DNA of 64,000 nucleotides from Viscum album (taxonomy: Eukaryota; Streptophyta; Magnoliopsida; Santalales; Viscaceae), in NCBI GenBank assembly GCA_963277665.1, contig OY728157.1, forward strand, positions 362,466,067-362,530,066, read 5' to 3'. The position numbers and the translations under genes were made by a program. This document shows positions 1 through 9,659 of this stretch, piece by piece (the first letter of the stretch is position 1; every line of letters starts with the position of its first letter). The notes under the pieces are model-generated. The model was not told the origin of the DNA. It worked only from the letters and a program-made list of their open reading frames with translations, and did not search any database.

Positions 1-465
1 AGCGGAAGCAATGTAAATATATAACTATGATGACAAAGATGAAACAGGTACAAGTATCTAAGGAAAACAGCAAATGAAACAACGTGCTGAAATACAACTG
101 AAACCAAGTGTAAAAGAAAAAAATCGTAATCTCCTCAGCATCATGAGCCACGGCTCAGTCCCATGCTCCCCAGCTCCTAATGCAGTCAAGATCCTGAAGT
201 AGTCAAGATCCTGAAGTAGAAGGGTGCATGCCCTTATCTATACCTGCAGCAACATAGTCTGCTTGGGCCCAAAAGCATTGCCCAAACAGGATGTGAGATA
301 CAATCCTAGTAGGCAATCACCCAAATATCTGTGCCTAACAGTCAATGAATACATGGTAGTAATAAAACAACAATTAGTAAACAGAAAATCACAAGCAGCT
401 ACAATCCACAATTCTAACAAGTAAGGCACATAAGTAAGCAACCAGCAACAAAAAGAAAATAGGTA

Positions 466-810
466 ACCCTCTGGGTAGCTCTCACAGCCTAACCCCTATG
501 GTTCAACCCCTGGTACTAGAAACCCTATGGGAGGCACACACAGTCTCATCCCTCTGGTTCAGCTACGTAATTAAGCAGACTCTTTAGGGAGGCACTCACC
601 GTCAATTCCCCATGTAGTCTCGAATCGTGCTAAAGGCTCTCTGGGGAAGCACTCAACATCAATTCCCCCTATGGCCTGTGTCGTAATTAAAAGACACTCT
701 GGAGAATCCCTTCCATCAATTCTACCTTTGGTCTCGTATCGTGATTAAAAGAAACTTTGGAGAAGCCCTTCCGTCAATTCTCCCTTTGGTCTACTAATCT
801 TGGTTCTCAC
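466..810. repeat. LTR minisatellite, element 1, ~57-58-bp units
   Basis: About six diverged units begin near 466, 521, 578, 635, 693 and 752. Each has a form of CTCTGG(G/A)GAAGC followed by TCAATTC(T/C)CCC, then a TCGTRATTAA-like tail. The same array is at about 8407-8750 in the other LTR. In element orientation it lies near the 3' end of the LTR. Confidence 0.8.
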
Positions 811-1416
811 AATCCTGAGTATAACTAAACATGCTCAGCGCGTGTGCATCGTCCGAATAAACCTCAAGAACTACTTGGTTAACAACTAAGTGTCAACATC
901 ATATCAAAAGAGATAGTTCCTCTATCCTACAACAAGCTATGGCAACTGGAAACACGCCCAACAGACAAAACAATAATGGAAAAACAACCTGAGCACAAAA
1001 TAAATTGCACTACTCACAAGAAATAACCTCTATTAAAGTAATCAAGCAAAGTAAGAAAACAACAAGGGCAAAACAGGAAACGCGCAATACCCAGATCAAG
1101 GGTATTGGTAGAATTTGCCCAAAATATTCATCAAATTTCTACGGAAAGGCACAAACCACCAACCTCGATCCTAGGAGATCGATATACGTGAATCTCGACA
1201 ACAGATTCCCCTTAGAACGATGTAGATCACTATGATTCCAACGCAATCGACCATACTCGAATCGGAGAACGGATGGTGGGGCTGGAGTTCGTCGAAGATT
1301 CGGCCGTACGGGTCACTTCGGATGGATGAAAACTGAAGAAGAAGATGATTTCAGAGGTTAGACGCGACCTCGGTCCATTTAGTGAAAAAATAAAGTACAC
1401 GGCATGTACTTTTAGA

Positions 1417-1431
1417 GTACACGACGTGTAC
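1417..1431. promoter_or_regulatory. perfect 7-bp-arm palindrome GTACACG-N-CGTGTAC
   Basis: GTACACGACGTGTAC is an inverted repeat with 7-bp arms around one central base. It is conserved in the 5' LTR at 9358-9372. Weaker copies (ACACGGCATGTA, ACACGGCGTGTA) sit at about 1396-1409, 1535-1548 and 1557-1571. It contains the ACGTG core of plant G-box/ABRE sites, so factor binding is possible but only inferred. Confidence 0.5.
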
Positions 1432-1657
1432 TTAAATTTTTCCGTACTTCAAAATAATCGGCCTCCACCTCAGCCTTACACACCGTGTGTGTGGCCCGAG
1501 CATAGCCAGCACATGGCTTCGAGCTAGAATAGAGTACACGGCATGTACCCAGAAAGTACACGGCATGTACTTCTGAAATTTCCAAAAAAAAATTGTTTTC
1601 CTTAAAAACTCTAGAAAAAGGGAAAACAAACCTGAAAGGAAGATCCGGGTTCTTACA

Positions 1658-1670
1658 AACTTCCCCCCTT
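1658..1670 (-). other. polypurine tract of element 1
   Basis: On the minus strand this reads AAGGGGGGAAGTT and directly abuts the 3' LTR (ending 1657). It lies about 25 bp beyond the gag-pol stop. Position and composition are those of a plus-strand primer for second-strand cDNA. Confidence 0.9.
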
Positions 1671-1694
1671 AAAGAAATTCATCCCTGAATATCC

Positions 1695-3005
1695 CTAACG
1701 AGACGGAGAAGAAGAAACCCCAAATAGCTCTGGCCATAGTGGTCGTACATTGGCCTCCCTCTCCCAGGTCTCATCATGTACTCACCCGTGCTTCCATAGC
1801 ACTCGTACCAGAGGAACAGACCGCCCGCAAAGAACCTTTGTACTACGATCGATAATCTGGATAGGATGCTCCTCGAACGACGCATCCGCTTCAAGCTCAA
1901 CTTCCTCAGGCTGAAAGGCATGAGACGAGTCTGAAAAGTAGCGTCGGATCTGAGAGACGTGGAAGATGTCGAGCATGGCCCGATACCTCTTAGGCAGCTG
2001 CAACTGATAGGCGACTGGCCCCACTCTCTCCAAGACCTCAAACGGCCCAACGTATTGCGGTGAAAGCTTACCCTGTCTCTGAATCCTTTTGTGTCCCAAC
2101 CTCAGGAAGACCTAATCACCAACCTCGAACTCCAAAAGTCTTCTCCGTTAATTAGCATAAGACTTCTACTGAGACTGTGCTGTAGCCATCCTCTTCTGAA
2201 TCAGCTCAATCTACTCTGAAGTCTCCTGTACAAGATGAGGTCCCAGTAAAGCTGCCTCTCCTACCCCCAACCAGCATAAGGGTGATCAGCATGGCCTACC
2301 GTACAAATCCTCGTATGGCTCCATCTGAGTAGTCTCCTGGAAACTATTTTTGTAGGCGAACTCCACCAAAGGGATATTCTTTTCCCAAGAACCGCCAAAG
2401 TCTAGGACGCAAGTTCGGAGCATATCCTTAAGTACCAGGATCGTGCGCTCGGACTGGACATCAGTCTGGGGACGGTATGCTGTACTCAAAAGTACCTGTG
2501 TACCCAAGGCCTTCTGAAATCCCTGCCAGAACTGAGAGGTAAAGCACGCATCTCTGTCTTAAACAATAGAGTGCAGAACTCCATGCAGATGAACGATCTC
2601 TCTGATTCAAAGTCATCCCAGATCATCGACACTGAAGGTCTCCTTGATCAGCAAGAAGTGATCAACCTTCGTAAGTCTGTTGACGACAACCCAAACAGCA
2701 TCATTCCCTTAGGGTGATCTTGGAAACCCAGTCACGAAGTCCATCGCAACGTCATTCCACTTCCACTCCAGAATGGGTAACTGCTGTAAAAGGCATGTTG
2801 TTCGCTGATGCTCTGCTTTCACCTGCTGACAAGTAGAACATCTCATGAAAAAACCAGCAACATCCTTCTTTATACCTGTCCACCAGTATTGGCGATGAAG
2901 GTCCTGATATATCTTGGTGATGCCAGGATGAACTTCCCAAATAGAGGAATGGAAAACCCGTATCATCTCCTCACGTATGTCTGCTGGCACTCATACGCGT
3001 CCTTG
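1695..3005 (-). other. integrase and chromodomain portion
   Basis: The zinc-binding region shows VHPG, then YWW, then CSTCQQVKAEH. The catalytic core has MDFV, DRDACFTSQFW and QTDVQSERT, giving the D, D and E. A GPFEVLERVGPVAYQL-type segment leads to a chromodomain-like tail with IIDR, VRVLWKH and TWERE. A TGA (1782-1784) splits the chromodomain, leaving the last ~28 codons in phase up to the terminal stop. In chromoviruses this domain is thought to direct insertion to heterochromatin. Confidence 0.88.
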
Positions 3006-3259
3006 GAAACGCAAGATCTCATCCTCTCCCACTGTCCATCTAGGAAGAGGGTCCTCTCCTGACACACTCTCCCATATGAATAATCCTTCTGAGTCTGATA
3101 GCTGCCTCATCCATACCCGATCAAGTAGCGTGGAGGTAACATCTACAAAAGATAGAAAAGTATGTCCCCGTCTATCGTGCACCTCCAGATGCATCTCAGA
3201 GAATAGAGCCATCAGCTGCCACTCACTACTGGACTCCTGAACTGCCTGAATCTATGTTC

Positions 3260-5060
3260 TCCTGCTCAATGCGTCAACCACGGTGTTGCCATTTCCTGGA
3301 GTATAGGCATGCTCGAAGTCAAAATACTGAAGATACTCGACCCACCTGTGCTGCCTTAGATTCAGATCATGCTGGGTGAAGATATACTTGAGACTCGTGT
3401 GGTCAGTGAAGACCACAAAGTGCTCTCCCAGAAGATAGTGTCTCCAACAGTGCAAGGCATGAACAACACCAACTAACTCCAAATCATGCGTAGGGTAGTT
3501 CCTCTCATGTGGCCTCAACTGCCGAGACCCATACGCAATGACTCCATCTCCCTGCATAAGCACAGCTCCCAGCCCGGTACTCGAAGCATCACAGTAAAGA
3601 GTGTAGCTTTTTCCTGGCTCTGGCAAGACTAGTATCGGTGCTGACATCAACCTCCCTTTCATCTCTTGAAAGGCTGACTCACAAGAATCTGACCATAAGA
3701 ACTTTCCCCACTTCTTGGTTAGATCGTTCAAAGGTGCTTCTAGATGAGAAAAGCCCCGAATGAAACGTCTGTAGTATCTAGCCATCCCTAGGAAGCTCCG
3801 TACCTCAAAAACGTTCTTCGACTACTCCCAGAAAACTACAGCTCTCACTTTCTCTGGGTCCACAGATACTCCTGCCTCTAAAATGAAATGACCCAAGAAT
3901 TGAATCTGATTCATCCAGAAGTGGAACTTCGAGAGTTTATAATAAAGTCGATGCTCTCTCAGTGTACTCCGAACGATCTCAAGATGTGCGTCATGGTCAT
4001 GTCGAGTGTGAGAGTACACCAAGATATCATTCACAAAGACAACGACGAAGTAATCCAAGTAATGATGGACCACTCGATTCATCAGTACCATGAAAACTGC
4101 AGGTGCGTTTGTGAGACCAAACGGCATGACTGTATACTCGTATAGACCAAACCTTCTCATGAAGGCTGTTAGAGGTATATCTGATGGTCTAACGCACAAC
4201 TGATGGTAACCAGACCTCAAGTCGATCTTCGAGAACACCCGGGCTCCCCGAATCTGATCAAAGAGGTCATCAATCCTCGGAAAAGGATATCAGTTCTTGA
4301 CCGTCAAATGGTTCAGCTTCCGATAATCCACACAAAGTCGGAGGGTATGGTCTGCCTTCTTCGCAAACAGAACAGAAGAACCTCAAGGAGAAGTACTAGG
4401 TTGGATGAAACCCTTATCCTGTAGCTCCTCCAACTGCTTCTTGAGCTTCTGCAACTCAGGTTTGGCCATCCTATATAGAGGAATGGACACCGGTGCCGCT
4501 CCTAGCACGAGCTCAATAGAGAAGTCTACCTCACGCTCTGGAGGAAAACCTGAAAATTCCTATGGAAAGACATCCCTGAAGCGACCCACCACTGCAGGAA
4601 AGTCAAACTGTGGAGTCCCCTGATCATCTAGATAAAGACTAGAAATCTGGTCCGTCACTCCTCATAGCCCAAGATGCTCGAGTCCCGCCCGACTCACCCA
4701 AACGTCCCATTCGCCTCTATGAAGAAAAGATCCACCCTCTGTTGAGATGAAACTCACTCTGCGGCGATAGAAGTTGACGACTGCCCAAAAGGGAATCAAC
4801 CAGTCCATGCCAAGGATGACATCATAGCTTGTCATCTCTAAGACATAGAGATCCCATAAGAAGTGAAACCCTACAATCTCGAGAGGGCACTCTCTACACC
4901 AGCGTGCACTAGATGTCCTCGTTCCCAAAGGTGTGACTAGTGTTAATGAGTCGGAAAAAGAAAAGATGCAGAGTCCAAGGCTCTCCACAACGGAAATGGA
5001 GATAAAACTATGTGTAGCACCAGTATCGAAAAGGGTTGAAGATAAGACTGAGGCTACTAA
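3260..5060 (-). other. protease, reverse transcriptase and RNase H portion
   Basis: The protease shows LFDTGATHSFIS followed by the distal VILGMDWL motif. The RT shows [23 protein letters not shown], then FVNDILVYS at the catalytic site, where the first of the two aspartates is asparagine (AAT, 4029-4031). RNase H keeps [33 protein letters not shown] and DALSRR, so its acidic residues look intact. This part would process the polyprotein and copy RNA into cDNA in the particle. Confidence 0.9.
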
Positions 5061-5351
5061 AATCGTACCTAGAATAGTAGAAGGGTCGGGATCCTGCTCC
5101 TGATAAGTCTGCTCCACGGTGAAAGACTGGCTTGTGCCATGGCCCTGCGCCCCTTGCTGACCACTATGAGCTAAACCGCCTTGCTAGTGTTGAGGAACTG
5201 GTGGCTGACCGCCACGACCTCAACCTCCACCTCAGCCTGAACGGCTAGAAGAACTCCAGTTCCCCGACTGGTGAGAAGCTGGTGGTGCTGCTCCTGGATG
5301 AGGAGTCATGGAAGAACCCCGGTCACCAGCTACTGGTGAGAAAACCAAGCA

Positions 5352-6314
5352 GAAACGCTGAAGGTGACCCATCTTTCCGCAAGATCGGCACTCCATGGGG
5401 TCTCTCTGGCACTGCGGCCTTGTGTGCCCTATCTGTCCACACTAATAGCATGTCACCTGGCTGCCTGATGATTCGTCTCTCTTCCTAGAATCACCGCGCA
5501 TAGGATCCCTACAGCGCTTCTTGCTATCATCTGGAGGATGGCTAACTCTGGAAGAAGAACCGCCCTGGCTTGCCGCTCTAGAGTCTCTCATATTGCGCTC
5601 TACAATCAATTCCTGGTAGACGATGGAAGTAATGAAAGTCAGCTGGAAGATGTTCACCTACGAGTGGATCTCCCGCCTGAGTCCATCCTCAAACTTCCTC
5701 ACCAAGAACACCCCACCCCCATCCCCAAGGGGTGTAAAACGCTGTAGCTCAGGGAAACGAGAGGAATACTCCATGACAGATAGAGTACCCTGCTCTAGGC
5801 TCATGAACTCCCGGGCACGATCGGCCCTCAGGGTGTTCGGGTAGAAGTAGTCGTAGAACACGCACTGGAACTCCTCCCAAGTCATAGCATGCTGCTGACC
5901 CACCTGGGAGATCACGTCCCACCACCTCTTGGCGGAGTCTCAGAGCATGTAGGTGGAAATCTTGACCCAACTCTCTAGAGGCCTCTCCAGATGCTCAAAG
6001 ATAGTCAGCATGGCTTCCAGCCATGACTCCGCATCCTGAGGTCCTCCTTCTCCCGAGAAAGTAGGAGGGTGCTGCTGCTGGAAAACCCGCATCAAGTCTT
6101 CCATAGACGTGGCAGGAGGCAGTGCTCCCTGGAAGGTCTGCATCATCCTCATGAAACCTTCCCTGAACTACGCATCAGTGCCTGCAACTAGTACAAAAAC
6201 TGGTTCCAAGGCTGGCTCGGCTGGGTGATCGGCAGGAAGTCCCTGATCAGCCCTGTCTGGCATCTGATCACTGTCTGACAACAGATTTATGACCGAAGGA
6301 CATCTCGGAGGCAT
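5352..6314 (-). other. gag portion: capsid and two zinc knuckles
   Basis: The start at 6312-6314 is the first ATG after the leader in the gag-pol frame. The capsid part has the retrotransposon-gag pattern of aromatic residues (AKRWWD, TWEEFQ, YFYP, FEDGLRRE). Two CCHC boxes follow: C-Y-stop-C-GQIGH-TRPQ-C, then C-RS-C-GKMGH-LQRF-C. The first has a TAG between its first two cysteines. Two knuckles rather than one is a visible detail of this copy. The gag would coat genomic RNA in cytoplasmic particles. Confidence 0.88.
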
Positions 6315-6419
6315 AGATCTGAAAGATCAAAAGCGCACCTTAGATCAAGAAACAAGGACAAGGAACAAAAGAGCACAAAATGGTAATAGGGGAAGGAAGA
6401 CACACAAGATTGCAAAACG

Positions 6420-7125
6420 AGACTACACGGCATGTATAAAACTACACGGTGTGTCTTTCTAAGCCACTTACATGGGCGTGTACTCCTGCCCTATAGGTCG
6501 TGTACACTTCAAACTACATGGCGTGTTGACCCCCACACACGGCGTTTACTTGAAACTATTCCCCTGCCCTAGTCTCCTTACACGGCTAACCCACACGGTC
6601 TGACTCGACCCGAGACTACACGGTGTGTTCGAAACAACACGGAGTGCACTGGACAAGGCTTCGGTGGTCCGTGTTCTTGAGTACATGGTCGTCTAAATGG
6701 ATGGATCATACATGGCATGATCCGAACAAGAACGGCATGCATAGGCGAAGGCGACACCGTCCCGTGTTGTTCGTGACGCGGCCGGGTACCTGGGAAAGAC
6801 TACATGGCATGTTCAGAACAAACACGGCGTGTGGAAAAGAGGGTAACGCCGGCCCGTGTTGTTCGTGACACGGCCGGGTACCTGGACAAGACTACACGGC
6901 GTGTTCCCTAAGGACACGATGTGTTCTACCCGAGCTTCCCCAACCCGGGTTGTTAGTGACATGGCCGGGTACACGGCTTAGAACTCACACGGTGTGTACC
7001 TATGGTACACGGCGTGTTCCCGAAGTTACTCCCATGACACTGTGTTCTGCTCACACGGTCAGTGACAGGGCCTGAAAACTACATGGCGTGTATCTAAAAA
7101 GTACACGCCGTGTATTCTGGGTTTT
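6420..7125. repeat. field of ACACGG(C/T)(G/A)TGT near-palindromes
   Basis: More than fifteen copies of an imperfect palindrome of the form TACACGGCGTGT lie in about 700 bp, many spaced 20-45 bp. Variants are mostly C to T or G to A changes at the CpGs (ACATGGCATGT, ACACGGTGTGT). The best preserved is GTACACGCCGTGTAT at 7101-7115. Function is unknown. Confidence 0.8.
6755..7010. repeat. three ~91-bp tandem units in the leader
   Basis: The landmark CCCGTGTTGTTCGTGACRCG occurs at 6761 and 6853. A diverged copy (CCCGGGTTGTTAGTGACATG) is at 6943. Each is followed by GGCCGGGTAC and further ACACGG motifs. Spacings are 92 and 90 bp. Confidence 0.8.
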
Positions 7126-7320
7126 TCTGGGCAGTAGCTCAGAAACTGCGCAGAATTCCAGAAACATTAAAAACAAGGTGAAAAAGTGCCAAATTTCAAT
7201 CCGTGAGGGCCCACAACACCTCAAGAACCAAAATTTGTCATTCACTTTAAACAAAGAACAAAACAAACAGTTTCTAACATAACAGAAGAGAATCTATCAA
7301 GAAACTATAACAACAACATG

Positions 7321-7386
7321 CATAGTCTACACAAGGTCTATCACAACAGCATGCATAGTCTACACAAGGTCTATCACAACAGCATA
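7321..7386. repeat. 33-bp tandem duplication
   Basis: Two adjacent 33-bp copies beginning CATAGTCTACACAAGGTC differ only at the last base. The near identity implies a recent slippage event in the leader. Confidence 0.95.
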
Positions 7387-7725
7387 CAATCGCTAATGCA
7401 CCCTAGATGGAATGAAAAGAATACATGGCATGTTATTCCTACAAGTTCCCATATGATGTATGAGATGGCATACCCTCATCTCATCAGGTTGTGATAGAAA
7501 TAGAACCGAAATATCAAAATAATAAATGCACAAGTCATGTGAATCACTCAAGGTGAAAAAATACCAACCATAAAATCTCAAAACCAGAAAACTAAAATTA
7601 ATGAGGTAGTTTGGATTTTCCCTGTACACGGGTTAGCTACTCCCGGGCACATCTTAAAACCAAGTACCGAATCGGTCCTATCCCTGGATAAAGTCTCCAA
7701 ACATTAAGGCAAGAGAAAATAACTC

Positions 7726-7736
7726 CTCTGATACCA
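7726..7736 (-). other. primer-binding site of element 1
   Basis: The minus strand reads TGGTATCAGAG, complementary to the 3' end of plant initiator-Met tRNA, three bases inside the 5' LTR end at 7740. It fixes the element's orientation. Confidence 0.93.
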
Positions 7737-7739
7737 CTT

Positions 7740-9595
7740 TGTAACGTCCCGAGTCCGGAGACCCTCCACTGGTGCCCCATAACCGGTTCGCCACATGACA
7801 TCAAGCGCATTTCCCCAAAAGACAGAGGCTACTGACTAGCAGCAAGGGCCTTAGTGAGTCGGTGGGGAAACTATGCCCTCATTCGGTAAGGTATACAAGG
7901 TAAGAAAACAACAATAAACAATGGAAGCAGTAAACGACATGCATAACAATCGAAACCAAATAGCGGGAGCAATGTAAATATATAACTATGATGAAAAAGA
8001 TGTAGTAGGTACAAGTATCTAAGGAAACTAGCAAAAACAACAACATTCTGAAAGACAACTGAAACCAAGTGAAAAAGAAAAACACAGTAATCTCCTCAGC
8101 ATCGCGAGCCACGGCTCGGTCCCATGCTCCCAACTCTTGATGCAGTCAAGATCCTGAAGTAGAAGGGCGCTTACCCTTATCTATACCTGTCGCAACATAG
8201 TCTGCTTGGGCCCAAAAGCATGGCTCAAATAGGGTGGGAGATACAATCCCATTAGTAAGTCACCCAAATATCTATGCCTAACAGTCAATGAATACATGGT
8301 AGTAATAAAACAAGAAGCAGTAAATAGAAAATCTCAAGCAGCTACAATCCACAATTCTCACAAGTAAGGCACACAAGTAAGCAACCAGCAACAAGAAGAA
8401 AATAGGTAACCCTATGGGTATCTCTCACAGCCTAACCCCTATGGTTCAACCCCTGGTAATAGTAACCCTGTGGGAGGCACACACAGTCTCATCCCTCTGG
8501 TTCTGCTACGTAATTAAGCAGACTCTCTGGGGAAGCACTCACCATCAATTCCCCCTGTAGTCTCGTATCGTGCTAAAGTCTCTCTGGGGAAGCATTCAAT
8601 GTCAATTCCCCCTATAGACCACGTCGTAATTAAAAGACACCCTGGAGATTCCCTTCCGTCAATTCTCCCTTTGGTCTCGCATCGTGATTAAAATAAACTC
8701 TGGAGAAGCCCTTCCGTCAACTCTCCCTTTGGTCTGCTACTCTAGGTTCTCATAGTCCTGAGTATAACTAAACATGCTCAGTGCACGTGCATCATCCGAT
8801 TAAACCTCAAGAACTACTTGGATAACAACTAAGGGTGAACAGCATACCAAAAGAGACAGTTCCACTATCCTACAACAAGGTATGGCAACTGGAAACACGC
8901 CCAACATACAAAAAAAGTATGTCAAAACAACCTGAGCACAAAATAAATTACACTACTCACAAGCAATAACCTCTACTAAAGCAATCAAGCAAAGAAGGAA
9001 AACAACAAGGGAAAAACAGGAAACACACAATACCCCGATCAAGGGTATTGGTGGAATTTGCACAAAATATTCATCAACTTTATACAGAAAGGCCAAAACC
9101 ACCTACCTCGATCCTATGAGATCGATATAGGTGAACCCCGACGACAGATTCCCCTTAGAACGATGTAGATCGCTGTGATTCCAACGCAATCGACCGTGCT
9201 CGAATCGGAGAACGGACAGCGGGGAGGGAGTTTGTCAAAGATTCGGCTATATGGGTCACTTCAGACAGATGAAAACTGAAGAAGAAGACGATTTCGGAGG
9301 TTAGACGTGACCCCTTTCCATTTAGTGAAAAAAAAGTACACAGCATGTACTTTTAGAGTACACGACGTGTACTTCAATTTTTCCGTACTCTGAAATAACC
9401 GGCCTCCACCTCATCCTTACACACCGTGTGTGTGGCCCAGGTATGGATAGCACACGGCTTCAAGCCGGAACAGAGTACACAGCGTGTACCCAGAAAGTAC
9501 ACGGCGTGTACTTCTGATATTTCTAGAAAAATCGATTTATTAAAAACTTCAGAAAAAGGGAAAACATACCTGAAAGGAAGATCAGGGTTCTTACA
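7740..9595 (-). repeat. 5' LTR of element 1 (complete, 1856 bp)
   Basis: It begins TGTAACGTCC beside the PBS and ends TTCTTACA at 9595, with the TG...CA termini of LTRs. It matches 1-1657 along its length with small indels. A minisatellite lies at about 8407-8750 and palindromic ACACGG motifs at about 9335-9510. No convincing TATA box was fixed by eye. Confidence 0.93.
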
Positions 9596-9659
9596 TGGTC
9601 CCTTGAAGAATTGGAATGGTATATCTGGATCATGGAAACTTAAAGATTCTATGGGGAGC

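Larger units (their letters stand above)
1..1657 (-). repeat. 3' LTR of element 1 (partial)
   Basis: Position 1 aligns with 7964 of the 5' LTR and similarity runs to the shared end TTCTTACA at 1657. It holds a minisatellite at about 466-810, a 19-bp local duplication near 187-220 absent from the other LTR, and clustered ACACGG/GTGT motifs at 1390-1575. The missing part lies beyond the window start. Confidence 0.92.
1695..6314 (-). pseudogene. gag-pol polyprotein of element 1, single frame with 24 nonsense codons
   Basis: One reading frame of 1540 codons runs from an ATG at 6312-6314 to a TAG at 1695-1697 with no net frameshift. All domain segments share the same phase. Order: capsid (~5650-6150), two CCHC zinc knuckles (5450-5352), aspartic protease with DTGA at 5016-5027, reverse transcriptase (~3830-4560), RNase H (~3260-3800), integrase (~2100-3000), chromodomain (~1700-1900). 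In-frame stops lie at 6168, 5940, 5658, 5442, 5232, 5220, 5184, 4662, 4560, 4383, 4290, 3822, 3252, 2991, 2709, 2613, 2607, 2559, 2286, 2211, 2166, 2148, 2112 and 1782. The RT catalytic pair is FVND rather than FVDD or FIDD. No product can be made from this copy. Confidence 0.93.
6315..7725 (-). other. long untranslated leader of element 1
   Basis: About 1.4 kb separates the PBS from the gag start without a supportable ORF. It contains the dense ACACGG/GTGT motif field (6420-7125), three ~91-bp tandem units, and a 33-bp exact duplication. A related leader, without the motif field, is visible in element 3 at about 52100-52460. The leader should hold packaging and dimerisation signals, but none can be pinpointed. 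Confidence 0.75.
1..9595 (-). mobile_element. Ty3/gypsy LTR retrotransposon, element 1 (Tekay/Del-like chromovirus)
   Basis: Two long direct repeats flank an internal region with PBS, gag-pol and polypurine tract, all in minus orientation. The right (5') LTR is complete at 7740-9595. The left (3') LTR begins at the window edge and lacks about 224 bp. The order gag, protease, reverse transcriptase, RNase H, integrase, chromodomain identifies Ty3/gypsy. The chromodomain-like C-terminus and the AAGGGGGGAAGTT tract fit the Tekay/Del chromoviruses. LTR mismatch is roughly 10% by eye, the lowest of the four gypsy-type elements here. The left target-site duplication lies outside the window, so integrity at that end cannot be checked. 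Confidence 0.93.

Noticed and set aside
2808..3240. Plus-strand ORFs of 73-87 codons inside element 1
   Set aside because: They are antisense to the RNase H and integrase frame and share no family motif.
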